Shown piece after piece: positions 1 through 5,995 of a stretch of DNA of 12,993 nucleotides. The stretch spans positions 1-12,993 of the forward strand of contig JAKOOI010000289.1 of the NCBI GenBank assembly GCA_022701475.1. The letters are read 5' to 3'. Below the pieces are notes generated by a model. That model was not told the DNA's origin and searched no databases. It worked only from the letters and a program-made list of their open reading frames with translations. A program made the translations under genes and the position numbers. Source of the DNA: Weeksellaceae bacterium. Lineage in GTDB: Bacteria > Bacteroidota > Bacteroidia > Flavobacteriales > Weeksellaceae. The first letter of the stretch is position 1. Every line of letters begins with the position of its first letter.

Positions 1-140
1 CCTTTGGCGGCTCCCAGCAGGCTTACATACAGGAACATTCCCCACCCTACCCCGATCATGGTAAGGAAGGTCCGGAGCTTATTATTCTTCAGTGAATAAT
101 AAATTTCCTGCCAGGTATCTTTTTTAAGTAAAATGTTCAT
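1..140 (-). CDS. ABC transporter permease, MacB/FtsX type (partial, N-terminus only)
   Basis: Only the first 46 codons lie in the window; the gene runs off the left edge. The start ATG is at 140-138. The N-terminus (MNILLKKDTWQEI, then YYSLKNNKLRTFLTMIGVGWGM) has the layout of MacB/FtsX-type permeases: a short amphipathic cytoplasmic helix, a basic NKLRT segment, then the first membrane helix from about residue 23. It closely resembles the start of the neighbouring permease (DRWQEIFSSIRSNVLRTVLSGFTVALG), so these are probably paired permease subunits of one exporter fed by the ATPase at 1865-2554. It lies 215 nt downstream of that permease on the same strand, with a repeat-filled gap between. 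A nested palindrome sits directly in front of its start. The family call is secure; the substrate is unknown. Confidence 0.85.
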   Translation of the reverse strand, partial: MNILLKKDTWQEIYYSLKNNKLRTFLTMIGVGWGMFLYVSLLGAAK

Positions 141-163
141 TTTAAACTGTCAGTTTGTTTAAA
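141..163. repeat. Nested inverted repeat abutting the permease start codon
   Basis: TTTAAAC at 141-147 pairs with GTTTAAA at 157-163. Inside it AAACTG (144-149) pairs with CAGTTT (151-156) around a single T. The two pairings are mutually exclusive. The element directly abuts the minus-strand ATG at 140, so in the transcript it could form a weak hairpin just ahead of the start, or it could be a protein-binding palindrome. Function is not shown. Confidence 0.5.
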
Positions 164-168
164 TATTT

Positions 169-240
169 TCAATGGTCAATTTTAATACATCCTAAAATTC
201 ACTTGCACTGTAAAATTCACTCGCGGAGCGAAATTCACCA
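169..240. repeat. Intergenic repeat, copy 1 of 2
   Basis: A 72-nt unit starting TCAATGGTCAAT and ending TTCACTCGCGGAGCGAAA then TTCACCA. Its 47-nt core at 194-240 matches 284-330 with only two C/T differences. Within the core, TCGC-GGA-GCGA can form a 4-bp stem flanked on both sides by TTCAC. It lies wholly in the gap between two ABC permease genes. No protein is encoded; the plus-strand reading frame through it is an artefact of the repeat. Confidence 0.85.
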
Positions 241-254
241 CTCACTCTATACTG

Positions 255-330
255 TCAATGGTCAATTTCTTGACATTATTCTAAAAATTCACTTGCACCG
301 CAAAATTCACTCGCGGAGCGAAATTCACCA
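255..330. repeat. Intergenic repeat, copy 2 of 2
   Basis: Second copy (76 nt) of the unit at 169-240, again opening with TCAATGGTCAAT; copy starts are 86 nt apart. The 47-nt core is nearly identical to copy 1, while the stretch after the opening 12-mer has drifted (3-5 nt longer). It runs into the tandem heptamer array at 323-350. Confidence 0.85.
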
Positions 331-350
331 TTCACCATTCACCATTCACC
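323..350. repeat. Tandem heptamer ATTCACC x4
   Basis: Four perfect head-to-tail copies of ATTCACC (323-329, 330-336, 337-343, 344-350). The array ends five bases from the stop codon (356-358) of the minus-strand permease, so the message would carry GGTGAAT x4 just after its stop. Perfect tandem copies of this kind are prone to slippage and may vary in number between strains. Confidence 0.9.
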
Positions 351-355
351 GATCA

Positions 356-1585
356 TCATTCCGTTCTCAGTGCCTCAATCGGTTTGATCTTCGATGCCCT
401 GTACGCCGGGACAAATCCGGCAATCAGTCCTGAGAAAACCAGTGCAATGAAGGCCATCAGGATGGTTCCCCAGCCCACGCTCGGATCTTTGATAAAATAT
501 TCTTCCAGGCTGTCGCCGATCAGGTGCAGCGCCAGTACTCCCAGCCCTACGCCTATAAACCCTGAAATTACGGTAATAACAACGCTTTCCTGTACAATCA
601 GGGCAACAATGCTCCGCGGTTTGGCACCAATCGCTTTCCTGACTCCAATTTCCTTTGTTCTTTCCTTTACGATATAGACCATGATGTTGCTGATCCCGAT
701 AATTCCTGCCAGCAGCGTTCCCATACCGATGAATGCTACAATGGCAGTCAGTACAGCCATGAAGGTAAACGTATCGTTCATATTCTGGGCATTGTTCCAG
801 ACCCTGACTCCGTTTTCATCGTCAGGCGAAACATTTTTACGGGATTTCAGTCTTTCTTTGAGTTTGTCACCATAGGCAATGGCCTGCTGGGGATCCAGCT
901 TTTGATCGTAGGCAATGTATACGGTACTGATGGTATCGGAACCTTTCTTCATCTGCTGCAGTGTGGAGATAGGTACGGTGATGTGCCGCTCGTCCCGGTC
1001 ACCGCCATCGTCAGAGAATACGCCGACGACTTTGAACATCATTCCGTTGATGTCAAGCTCTTTTCCGATCGGGCTTCCGTTCTTGATGAGGTCGCGCTGT
1101 ACCATTCTTCCGATGACGGCTACATTCTGTTTTCGCTCCAGGTCTCCCGGCGAGAGGTACCGCCCTTCAAGGACTTTCCGGTTTTCAATATATTGTTCAC
1201 CTGTGCCGGCCCCGTTGATCTGGTAATTTCCGCTTTCTTTCCCGTATTTCACCAGCATGCTGGAGGTATACCGGGGAGTTGAATTCCCCACTTTCTGTTT
1301 ATCCACATCCACCAGAAAGTCATAATCCTCATTATTCAGCGTTACCAGGCGGTCAGACTGCAGCCCTTTGTAGGCCACGGTAGTTTTGCCTGTAAAAATG
1401 GAGATCAGGTTCTGGGCATCCTGTGCAAAACCCTGTGTAAAAGCATTCTGCAGCCCTGTGCCGATACCGAAGAGCACGATAAAGATAAATAATCCCAGTG
1501 CCACGGTAAAGCCAGAGAGTACCGTCCTCAGCACATTGCTGCGGATGGAACTGAATATTTCCTGCCAACGATCGAGATCGAACAT
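356..1585 (-). CDS. ABC transporter permease, MacB/FtsX type
   Basis: A complete 409-residue inner-membrane permease of the MacB type. Visible order: cytoplasmic N-terminal helix (DRWQEIFSSIRSNVLRT), first membrane helix at about 21-43, a large periplasmic MacB_PCD-like domain at about 45-270, then three membrane helices at about 273-304, 325-356 and 373-394. The cytoplasmic loop VKERTKEIGVRKAIGAKP (306-323) is the characteristic FtsX/MacB segment, and the C-terminus (PAYRASKIKPIEALRTE) is typical. MacB-type permeases do not move substrate through the membrane; they couple ATP hydrolysis to conformational change of the periplasmic domain (family knowledge). The start ATG at 1585-1583 has no Shine-Dalgarno sequence. 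The ATPase gene lies 279 nt upstream on the same strand and a second permease 215 nt downstream. Substrate cannot be told from sequence. Confidence 0.93.
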   Translation of the reverse strand: MFDLDRWQEIFSSIRSNVLRTVLSGFTVALGLFIFIVLFGIGTGLQNAFTQGFAQDAQNLISIFTGKTTVAYKGLQSDRLVTLNNEDYDFLVDVDKQKVGNSTPRYTSSMLVKYGKESGNYQINGAGTGEQYIENRKVLEGRYLSPGDLERKQNVAVIGRMVQRDLIKNGSPIGKELDINGMMFKVVGVFSDDGGDRDERHITVPISTLQQMKKGSDTISTVYIAYDQKLDPQQAIAYGDKLKERLKSRKNVSPDDENGVRVWNNAQNMNDTFTFMAVLTAIVAFIGMGTLLAGIIGISNIMVYIVKERTKEIGVRKAIGAKPRSIVALIVQESVVITVISGFIGVGLGVLALHLIGDSLEEYFIKDPSVGWGTILMAFIALVFSGLIAGFVPAYRASKIKPIEALRTE

Positions 1586-1690
1586 ATGTTTAAGTTTGAA
1601 GCGGGATGCCGGCTGAGGAAGTCCTCACCTTTTTCCGCTGGTTTATATTCTCTGTGTTTATACTTCCTTTTCTTCTGTTTTTGTCTCCAT

Positions 1691-1750
1691 GCCGGCACAA
1701 GCGTCACGCCCGTGTCCCCCATCTGCATGATTCGTTTCTATAGTCACCCG
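1691..1750. repeat. 60-nt intergenic repeat, copy A (degenerate)
   Basis: A 60-nt unit starting GCCGGCACAAGCGTCACGCC. It aligns without gaps to 1780-1839 with 13 mismatches by hand count (about 78% identity), most of them transitions. It lies in the gap between the ABC ATPase and its permease. The central inverted repeat is perfect in copy B but broken here. Confidence 0.8.
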
Positions 1751-1779
1751 AAAATCAAAATTCACCATTTACCCAACAC

Positions 1780-1839
1780 GCTGGCGCGAGCGTCACGCTC
1801 GTGTCCCGCACCTGTATCAGTGGCTTCTATATTCATCCG
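1780..1839. repeat. 60-nt intergenic repeat, copy B, with perfect CGAGCG/CGCTCG hairpin
   Basis: Second copy of the 60-nt unit. It contains CGAGCG (1787-1792), TCA, CGCTCG (1796-1801), a perfect 6-bp inverted repeat with a 3-nt loop. Both copies are followed by an ATTCAC-rich tail (1758-1775 and 1847-1862) related to the heptamer array at 323-350. The layout is like REP/palindromic intergenic elements, but no transposase or RAYT gene is in the window. Confidence 0.8.
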
Positions 1840-1864
1840 GAGAGCGCAATTCACGATTCACCTC

Positions 1865-2554
1865 TCACAGCACCAGCTGGCTGATAAACGCATCGCTTTC
1901 GATGATCCCGTCGCGGAGGACGACATTCCTTTTGGTCTGTGCCGCCACATCCGGTTCATGGGTTACCACAATAATGGTTTTTCCTTCATTGTTGATGTCC
2001 TGCAGCAGCTTCATGATGTCGTGTGTGGTTTTGGAATCCAGGGCGCCCGTCGGTTCATCCGCCAGCACCACTTTCGGATCGGTGATGAGGGCGCGGGCAA
2101 TGGCCACCCGTTGTTTCTGGCCTCCGGAAAGCTCGTTGGGAAGGTGGCCGGCCCATTGGGCAAGCCCTACTTTTTCGAGATATTCCATGGCTTTTTTTTC
2201 ACGCTCTTTACGGGGCACATTCTGGTAATAGAGCGGAAGGGCAACATTATCCAGTGCCGTTTTATACCCGATCAGGTTGAAGGACTGGAAGATGAATCCC
2301 AGGAATTTGCTCCTGTATTCCGCGGATTTCACTTCGGAAAGATGCTCAATCGGAACGCCGTCCAGCTCATAGATCCCTGAATCTTTTTCATCCAGGATGC
2401 CGATGATGTTCAGCAGCGTGGATTTCCCGGAGCCGGAGCTTCCCATGATCGAAACAAATTCACCTTCGGAAATATTCAGGTTGATTCCCTTCAGTACATG
2501 AAGCTTGCTTTTCCCCGTATCGTATGATTTGTGCAAATCCTGAATTGCCAGCAT
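1865..2554 (-). CDS. ABC transporter ATP-binding protein, MacB/LolD type
   Basis: A complete 229-residue nucleotide-binding subunit. Motifs in order: Walker A GSSGSGKST (38-46), Q-loop glutamine Q91 in FIFQSFNL, ABC signature LSGGQ (143-147), Walker B VVLADEPTGALD (163-174) with catalytic E168, and H-loop H200 in VVTHEPD. The DEPTGALDS form is typical of the MacB/LolD/FtsE branch, and the length is normal for a stand-alone ATPase. It works as a cytoplasmic dimer that powers the FtsX-type permeases; the two permeases directly downstream on the same strand are the obvious partners. The start ATG at 2554-2552 has no Shine-Dalgarno sequence, and I found no TAnnTTTG promoter in front of it on the minus strand. 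A membrane-fusion protein gene often accompanies such sets but is not in the window. Confidence 0.95.
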   Translation of the reverse strand: MLAIQDLHKSYDTGKSKLHVLKGINLNISEGEFVSIMGSSGSGKSTLLNIIGILDEKDSGIYELDGVPIEHLSEVKSAEYRSKFLGFIFQSFNLIGYKTALDNVALPLYYQNVPRKEREKKAMEYLEKVGLAQWAGHLPNELSGGQKQRVAIARALITDPKVVLADEPTGALDSKTTHDIMKLLQDINNEGKTIIVVTHEPDVAAQTKRNVVLRDGIIESDAFISQLVL

Positions 2555-2978
2555 GATTAAAGATATATGATGTTACGGATAATAAGTAGACGGTTTCTGC
2601 GTTTTGTTACAGGAATTAAAATTTCTTTGCATACAGCGTTGTTTAACACCTAAATTACTGATCTTAATACTATTGTAAATAAATGTTTAATTCACAACTC
2701 CTGATAACCGGTATTTTTTGATGACAATCGCGTGTAGGTCGGTATCTGAGCGGTGTTCATGTAAATGTGGAAAACTTTTAGGGTTAAAATTCAGTCATTT
2801 AATCTTTTCCTCTTTCAAATACAGTTCCTGTTTTCTAACTTTGTAGATGCGCAGCGAGGTACAAAACACCGTCTTCCGGAACCGGACAACCGATCCGTAA
2901 GGCGTAAAAGATCAGACTGTTGAATCTTTTTAACGTATTCATCGGATACATCATTTTAATTTTTAAGACCGTCTAGAT
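2555..2978. other. 424-nt intergenic region between divergent ABC exporter and nrdBA units
   Basis: No coding sequence is supported here. The left part (2555-2800) is AT-rich with no recognisable motif. The right part holds the candidate nrdB promoter at 2813-2843 and then a leader of roughly 130 nt. The leader contains a short inverted repeat TCCGG-AA-CCGGA (2875-2886). I looked for an NrdR-box-like pair and for known riboswitch patterns and recognised none. An in-frame TAA at 2964-2966 shows that nrdB does not extend upstream. Confidence 0.7.
2813..2843 (+). promoter_or_regulatory. Candidate Bacteroidota sigma-A promoter for nrdB
   Basis: The -7 element TAACTTTG at 2836-2843 fits TAnnTTTG exactly. 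It is preceded, after a 19-nt spacer, by TTTC at 2813-2816, one base off the -33 consensus TTTG. Transcription would start near 2850, giving a leader of about 130 nt before the nrdB ATG. Confidence 0.6.
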
Positions 2979-3953
2979 ATGGGAATTTTTGATAAGAGAG
3001 TAAGTTATAAGCCATTTGAATATCCTGAAGTCCTTCAGTTTACGGAGGCCATTAACAAATCGTTCTGGGTACATTCGGAAGTGGATTTTACGGCCGATGT
3101 CCAGGACTTTCAGTCGCAGCTGGAGCCGCATGAGAAGAATGCGGTAAAAAATGCACTTCTGGCAATTGCCCAGATTGAAGTTTCGGTAAAATCATTTTGG
3201 GGGAACCTGTATCACCATCTGCCGAAACCTGAGCTGAACGGTTTGGGAGCCACTTTTGCAGAATGCGAGTTCCGTCATTCGGAGGCTTATTCAAGGCTGC
3301 TGGAAGTGTTGGGCTACAATGAGGAATTTCTTCATGTGGTGGAAGTTCCGGCCCTGAAAAAGAGGATTGAGTTTTTATCCAATGTCCTGAAGCATGCCAA
3401 TTCTGCAACCCCGAAGGAGTATGTTTCTTCTCTGTTGCTGTTCAGTATCCTGATTGAAAACGTATCCCTGTTTTCCCAGTTTGCCATTATTTTATCATTT
3501 ACCCGGTTTAAAGGTTTTATGAAGAATGTTTCCAATATCATTGCCTGGACTTCCATTGATGAGCAGATCCACGCCAATGGCGGGATTTACCTGATCAATA
3601 AGATCCGTGAAGAGCAGCCGGACCTTTTAACGGATTCCGATATCGAAGATATTTACACCCTGGTGGACCAGTCTATCGAGCTGGAAGGTGAAATCCTGGA
3701 CTGGATTTTCGAACTGGGCGAACTGGACAAATTCTCCAGACAGGACCTGATCAACTTCATGAAATACCGTGTTGATGACAGCCTGGAGAAGATCAATATG
3801 GAAAAACGCTATAACATCTCTGCAGAACAGTACAGCCCGATGAAATGGTTTGAAGAGGAAGTTTTCGCCAACTCCATGGATGATTTCTTTGCCAAAAGAC
3901 CGGTGGACTATACCAAGCACGATAAGAGCATTACGGCGAACGATCTTTTCTAA
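2979..3953 (+). CDS. nrdB: Class I ribonucleoside-diphosphate reductase, small (radical-generating) subunit
   Basis: A 324-residue ferritin-like subunit that generates the radical or oxidised metal cofactor used by NrdA to make deoxyribonucleotides. By motif alignment to E. coli NrdB the dimetal ligands are E67 (IAQIEVS), E97 and H100 (ECEFRH), E160 (LIENVS), and E195 and H198 (DEQIH). The radical tyrosine position is Y104 (HSEAY, seven residues after E97). The first ligand is Glu, where E. coli has Asp84. The C-terminal tail ends ITANDLF, where these subunits dock into NrdA. There is no N-terminal ATP-cone, and an in-frame TAA 15 nt upstream fixes this. nrdA follows after a 256-nt spacer on the same strand. 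The metal type (Fe or Mn) and subclass cannot be assigned by eye; a Y-bearing class Ia or Id protein is compatible. Confidence 0.95.
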   Translation: MGIFDKRVSYKPFEYPEVLQFTEAINKSFWVHSEVDFTADVQDFQSQLEPHEKNAVKNALLAIAQIEVSVKSFWGNLYHHLPKPELNGLGATFAECEFRHSEAYSRLLEVLGYNEEFLHVVEVPALKKRIEFLSNVLKHANSATPKEYVSSLLLFSILIENVSLFSQFAIILSFTRFKGFMKNVSNIIAWTSIDEQIHANGGIYLINKIREEQPDLLTDSDIEDIYTLVDQSIELEGEILDWIFELGELDKFSRQDLINFMKYRVDDSLEKINMEKRYNISAEQYSPMKWFEEEVFANSMDDFFAKRPVDYTKHDKSITANDLF

Positions 3954-4209
3954 GCATCACCCTGCGGGATCCTGTGATTATCAGTAAATCCGGAGGTAAG
4001 AAGAAACAAAAGGCTGTCTTAACCCTGATTGCAGCGGCATCCTTTTTTGTGACGGCGAAGGCATAAAGATGAAAATGATAAAGCCCTGTGGTCCGCCATC
4101 ACAAAAAAGATACAGCGGAAAGCAGGCAGACCGGTGAGAAGAAAGACCTTATTTTCTGCTCCTAAAAAATAACAAAAGAATGTACCTGATACATTGCACA
4201 CTATAAGAA
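3954..4209 (+). other. nrdB-nrdA spacer, no gene seen
   Basis: An unusually long gap for a two-subunit operon. It contains the inverted repeat at 4042-4109, described separately. The only reading frame of any size (minus strand, 4019-4201) crosses the hairpin and does not resemble a protein I recognise. No TAnnTTTG promoter is seen ahead of nrdA, so nrdA probably depends on the nrdB transcript. Confidence 0.6.
4042..4109 (+). repeat. Long inverted repeat in the nrdB-nrdA spacer
   Basis: CTTTTTTGTGACGGCG (4042-4057) pairs with CGCCATCACAAAAAAG (4094-4109): 15 of 16 positions pair, with one C-A mismatch, around a 36-nt loop. No run of T follows the right arm, so it does not look like an ordinary intrinsic terminator. 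Possible roles are an attenuator or RNA-processing hairpin that sets the nrdB:nrdA ratio, or a remnant of an inserted palindromic element. Confidence 0.75.
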
Positions 4210-5868
4210 ATGGAAGAACAAGACAACAATATCTGGTGGCTCAACGAAGAATCTGAGCAAATGCTGAACAGAGGTTACCTGCTGAAAGGAGAAACGGTAG
4301 ACGGCGCGATCAACAGGATTACCACGGCTGCAGCAAAAAAACTGTATAAACCTGAGCTTCAGCCTGCCTTTAAGGAGATGATCATGAAAGGATGGATCAG
4401 CTTCTCATCTCCGGTATGGGCCAATATGGGAACCCAGAGAGGGCTTCCTATTTCCTGCTTCAACGTCCATATCCCGGACAGCATCGAAGGCATCACGCAC
4501 AAAATGGGTGAGGTGATTATGCAGACGAAAATCGGGGGCGGAACTTCCGGGTATTTCGGGGAACTCCGCAACAGGGGAACTGCCGTAACCGATAACGGAA
4601 AATCTTCAGGAGCGGTTTCGTTCATGAAACTGTTTGACACCTCCATGGATGTCGTTTCCCAGGGCGGCGTAAGAAGAGGCGCTTTTGCAGCTTATCTTGA
4701 CGTTGACCACGGCGATATTGAAGAATTTTTATCCATCAAGGATATCGGAAGCCCGATCCAGAACCTGTTTACCGGAATCTGCGTACCGGATTACTGGATG
4801 CAGGACATGATTGACGGTGATGCAGACAAACGTAAGATCTGGGCAAGGGTACTGGAAAGCCGCCAGCAGAAAGGCCTTCCGTATATTTTCTTTACCGATA
4901 ACGTAAACCGGAACAAGCCTCAGGTATATAAGGACCTCGGATTAACGATCAATGCCAGTAACCTGTGTTCTGAAATTATGCTTCCGTCCACAAGACAGGA
5001 ATCTTTCATCTGCTGCCTGTCTTCTATGAACCTGGAACTGTACGATGAATGGAAAGATACGAATGCCGTACAGCTTGCGATTTATTTCCTTGATGCCGTT
5101 CTGTCTGAATTTATCGAGAAAACAGAAGGCAACTATTATCTTCAGGGAGCGAGGGACTTTGCCATGCGTCACCGCGCACTAGGGCTGGGCGTTCTGGGTT
5201 ACCACTCTTACCTGCAGAAGAACATGATCCCTTTTGAGAGCTTTGAAGCTACACAGTTCAATGCAAGGGCTTTCAAACACATCAGAACCCAGGCGGATAT
5301 CGCATCGAGAGAACTGGCGAATATCTACGGTGAACCGGAACTGCTGAAAGGATACGGAATGAGAAACACCACGGTAATGGCTATTGCCCCTACCACTTCA
5401 AGTTCCGCCATTTTAGGACAGACTTCGCCGGGAATCGAGCCGTTTGCTTCCAATTACTACAAGGCCGGACTTGCCAAAGGAAACTTTATGCGCAAGAATA
5501 AATACCTGGCAAAGCTCCTTGAGCAGAAAGGACTTGATAATGAAGAGACCTGGAGAACCATCATGCTGAACCACGGTTCCGTACAGCACCTGCAAGAACT
5601 TACCGAAGAAGAGAAAGCGGTATTCAAGACCTTCAAGGAAATTTCCCCGATGGAAATTATTTCCCAGGCTGCCCAGAGACAGCAGTATATTGATCAGGCA
5701 CAGTCGCTGAACCTGCAGATCCCTTCTACGATGCCGGTAAAAGATGTAAATTACCTTTATATCGAAGCCTGGAAAAAAGGAGTGAAAACCCTGTATTACC
5801 AGAGAAGCTCTTCCGTTTCGAAGGAAATGATGGTGAACTTCGTGACATGCACTGCGTGTGAAGCATAA
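4210..5868 (+). CDS. nrdA: Class I ribonucleoside-diphosphate reductase, large (catalytic) subunit, no ATP-cone
   Basis: A 552-residue catalytic subunit that reduces ribonucleoside diphosphates. Active-site residues by motif: C83 (PISCFN) and C268 or C269 (FICCLSS) form the redox pair; N251, C253 and E255 lie in SNLCSE, with C253 the thiyl-radical cysteine; Y529-Y530 (TLYYQRS) continue the radical path from NrdB; C547 and C550 (CTACEA) form the swinging C-terminal thiol pair. It is about 210 residues shorter than E. coli NrdA (761). The N-terminus (WWLNEESEQMLNRGYLLKGE) begins directly at the catalytic ten-helix domain, so the activity-regulating ATP-cone is absent. An in-frame TAA at 4204-4206 rules out an upstream extension. 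A strong terminator follows at 5888-5919. Identification is firm; the exact class I subgroup is inferred. Confidence 0.96.
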   Translation: MEEQDNNIWWLNEESEQMLNRGYLLKGETVDGAINRITTAAAKKLYKPELQPAFKEMIMKGWISFSSPVWANMGTQRGLPISCFNVHIPDSIEGITHKMGEVIMQTKIGGGTSGYFGELRNRGTAVTDNGKSSGAVSFMKLFDTSMDVVSQGGVRRGAFAAYLDVDHGDIEEFLSIKDIGSPIQNLFTGICVPDYWMQDMIDGDADKRKIWARVLESRQQKGLPYIFFTDNVNRNKPQVYKDLGLTINASNLCSEIMLPSTRQESFICCLSSMNLELYDEWKDTNAVQLAIYFLDAVLSEFIEKTEGNYYLQGARDFAMRHRALGLGVLGYHSYLQKNMIPFESFEATQFNARAFKHIRTQADIASRELANIYGEPELLKGYGMRNTTVMAIAPTTSSSAILGQTSPGIEPFASNYYKAGLAKGNFMRKNKYLAKLLEQKGLDNEETWRTIMLNHGSVQHLQELTEEEKAVFKTFKEISPMEIISQAAQRQQYIDQAQSLNLQIPSTMPVKDVNYLYIEAWKKGVKTLYYQRSSSVSKEMMVNFVTCTACEA

Positions 5869-5887
5869 CCTGAGTTAAAATACTTAC

Positions 5888-5919
5888 AAAGGCCACAATT
5901 TTTATATTGTGGCTTTTTT
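5888..5919 (+). terminator. Intrinsic terminator of nrdBA
   Basis: GCCACAAT (5892-5899) pairs perfectly with ATTGTGGC (5906-5913), extended by AAG against TTT with one wobble, with a 6-nt loop and then a run of six T. It starts 19 nt after the nrdA stop codon. Confidence 0.92.
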
Positions 5920-5931
5920 AACGACTAAAAA

Positions 5932-5973
5932 GTAAAGTATATTTTACATTTTGTAAAACATTTACTACATTTG
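5932..5973 (+). promoter_or_regulatory. Promoter with palindromic GTAAA/TTTAC operator-like array
   Basis: Four half-sites alternate in orientation: GTAAA (5932-5936), TTTAC (5943-5947), GTAAA (5953-5957), TTTAC (5961-5965). The middle pair forms a 17-nt perfect inverted repeat TTTTACA-TTT-TGTAAAA (5942-5958). The last half-site abuts the -7 promoter element TACATTTG (5966-5973), which fits TAnnTTTG; a clean -33 TTTG at 19 nt is missing (TTTA at 5943-5946). The array lies in the only upstream gap of a unit encoding a small HTH protein, so autoregulation by that protein is the natural reading. Binding is inferred. Confidence 0.65.
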
Positions 5974-5995
5974 AATCATAAAAAAAATTCTGCCA

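Noticed and set aside
169..330. Possible CRISPR array
   Set aside because: Only two units with drifted, non-spacer-like intervening sequence and no cas genes; the units are intergenic repeats.
155..433. Plus-strand 92-residue frame
   Set aside because: It is a translation of the intergenic repeats (IHLHCKIHSRSEIHHS twice) running into the antisense of the permease gene.
1586..2380. Plus-strand 264-residue frame
   Set aside because: It crosses the 60-nt repeats and then lies antisense to the ABC ATPase, whose motifs are complete on the minus strand.
2555..2978. NrdR box or known riboswitch upstream of nrdB
   Set aside because: No paired NrdR-box-like sites and no recognisable cobalamin, SAM, preQ1 or purine riboswitch core were seen.
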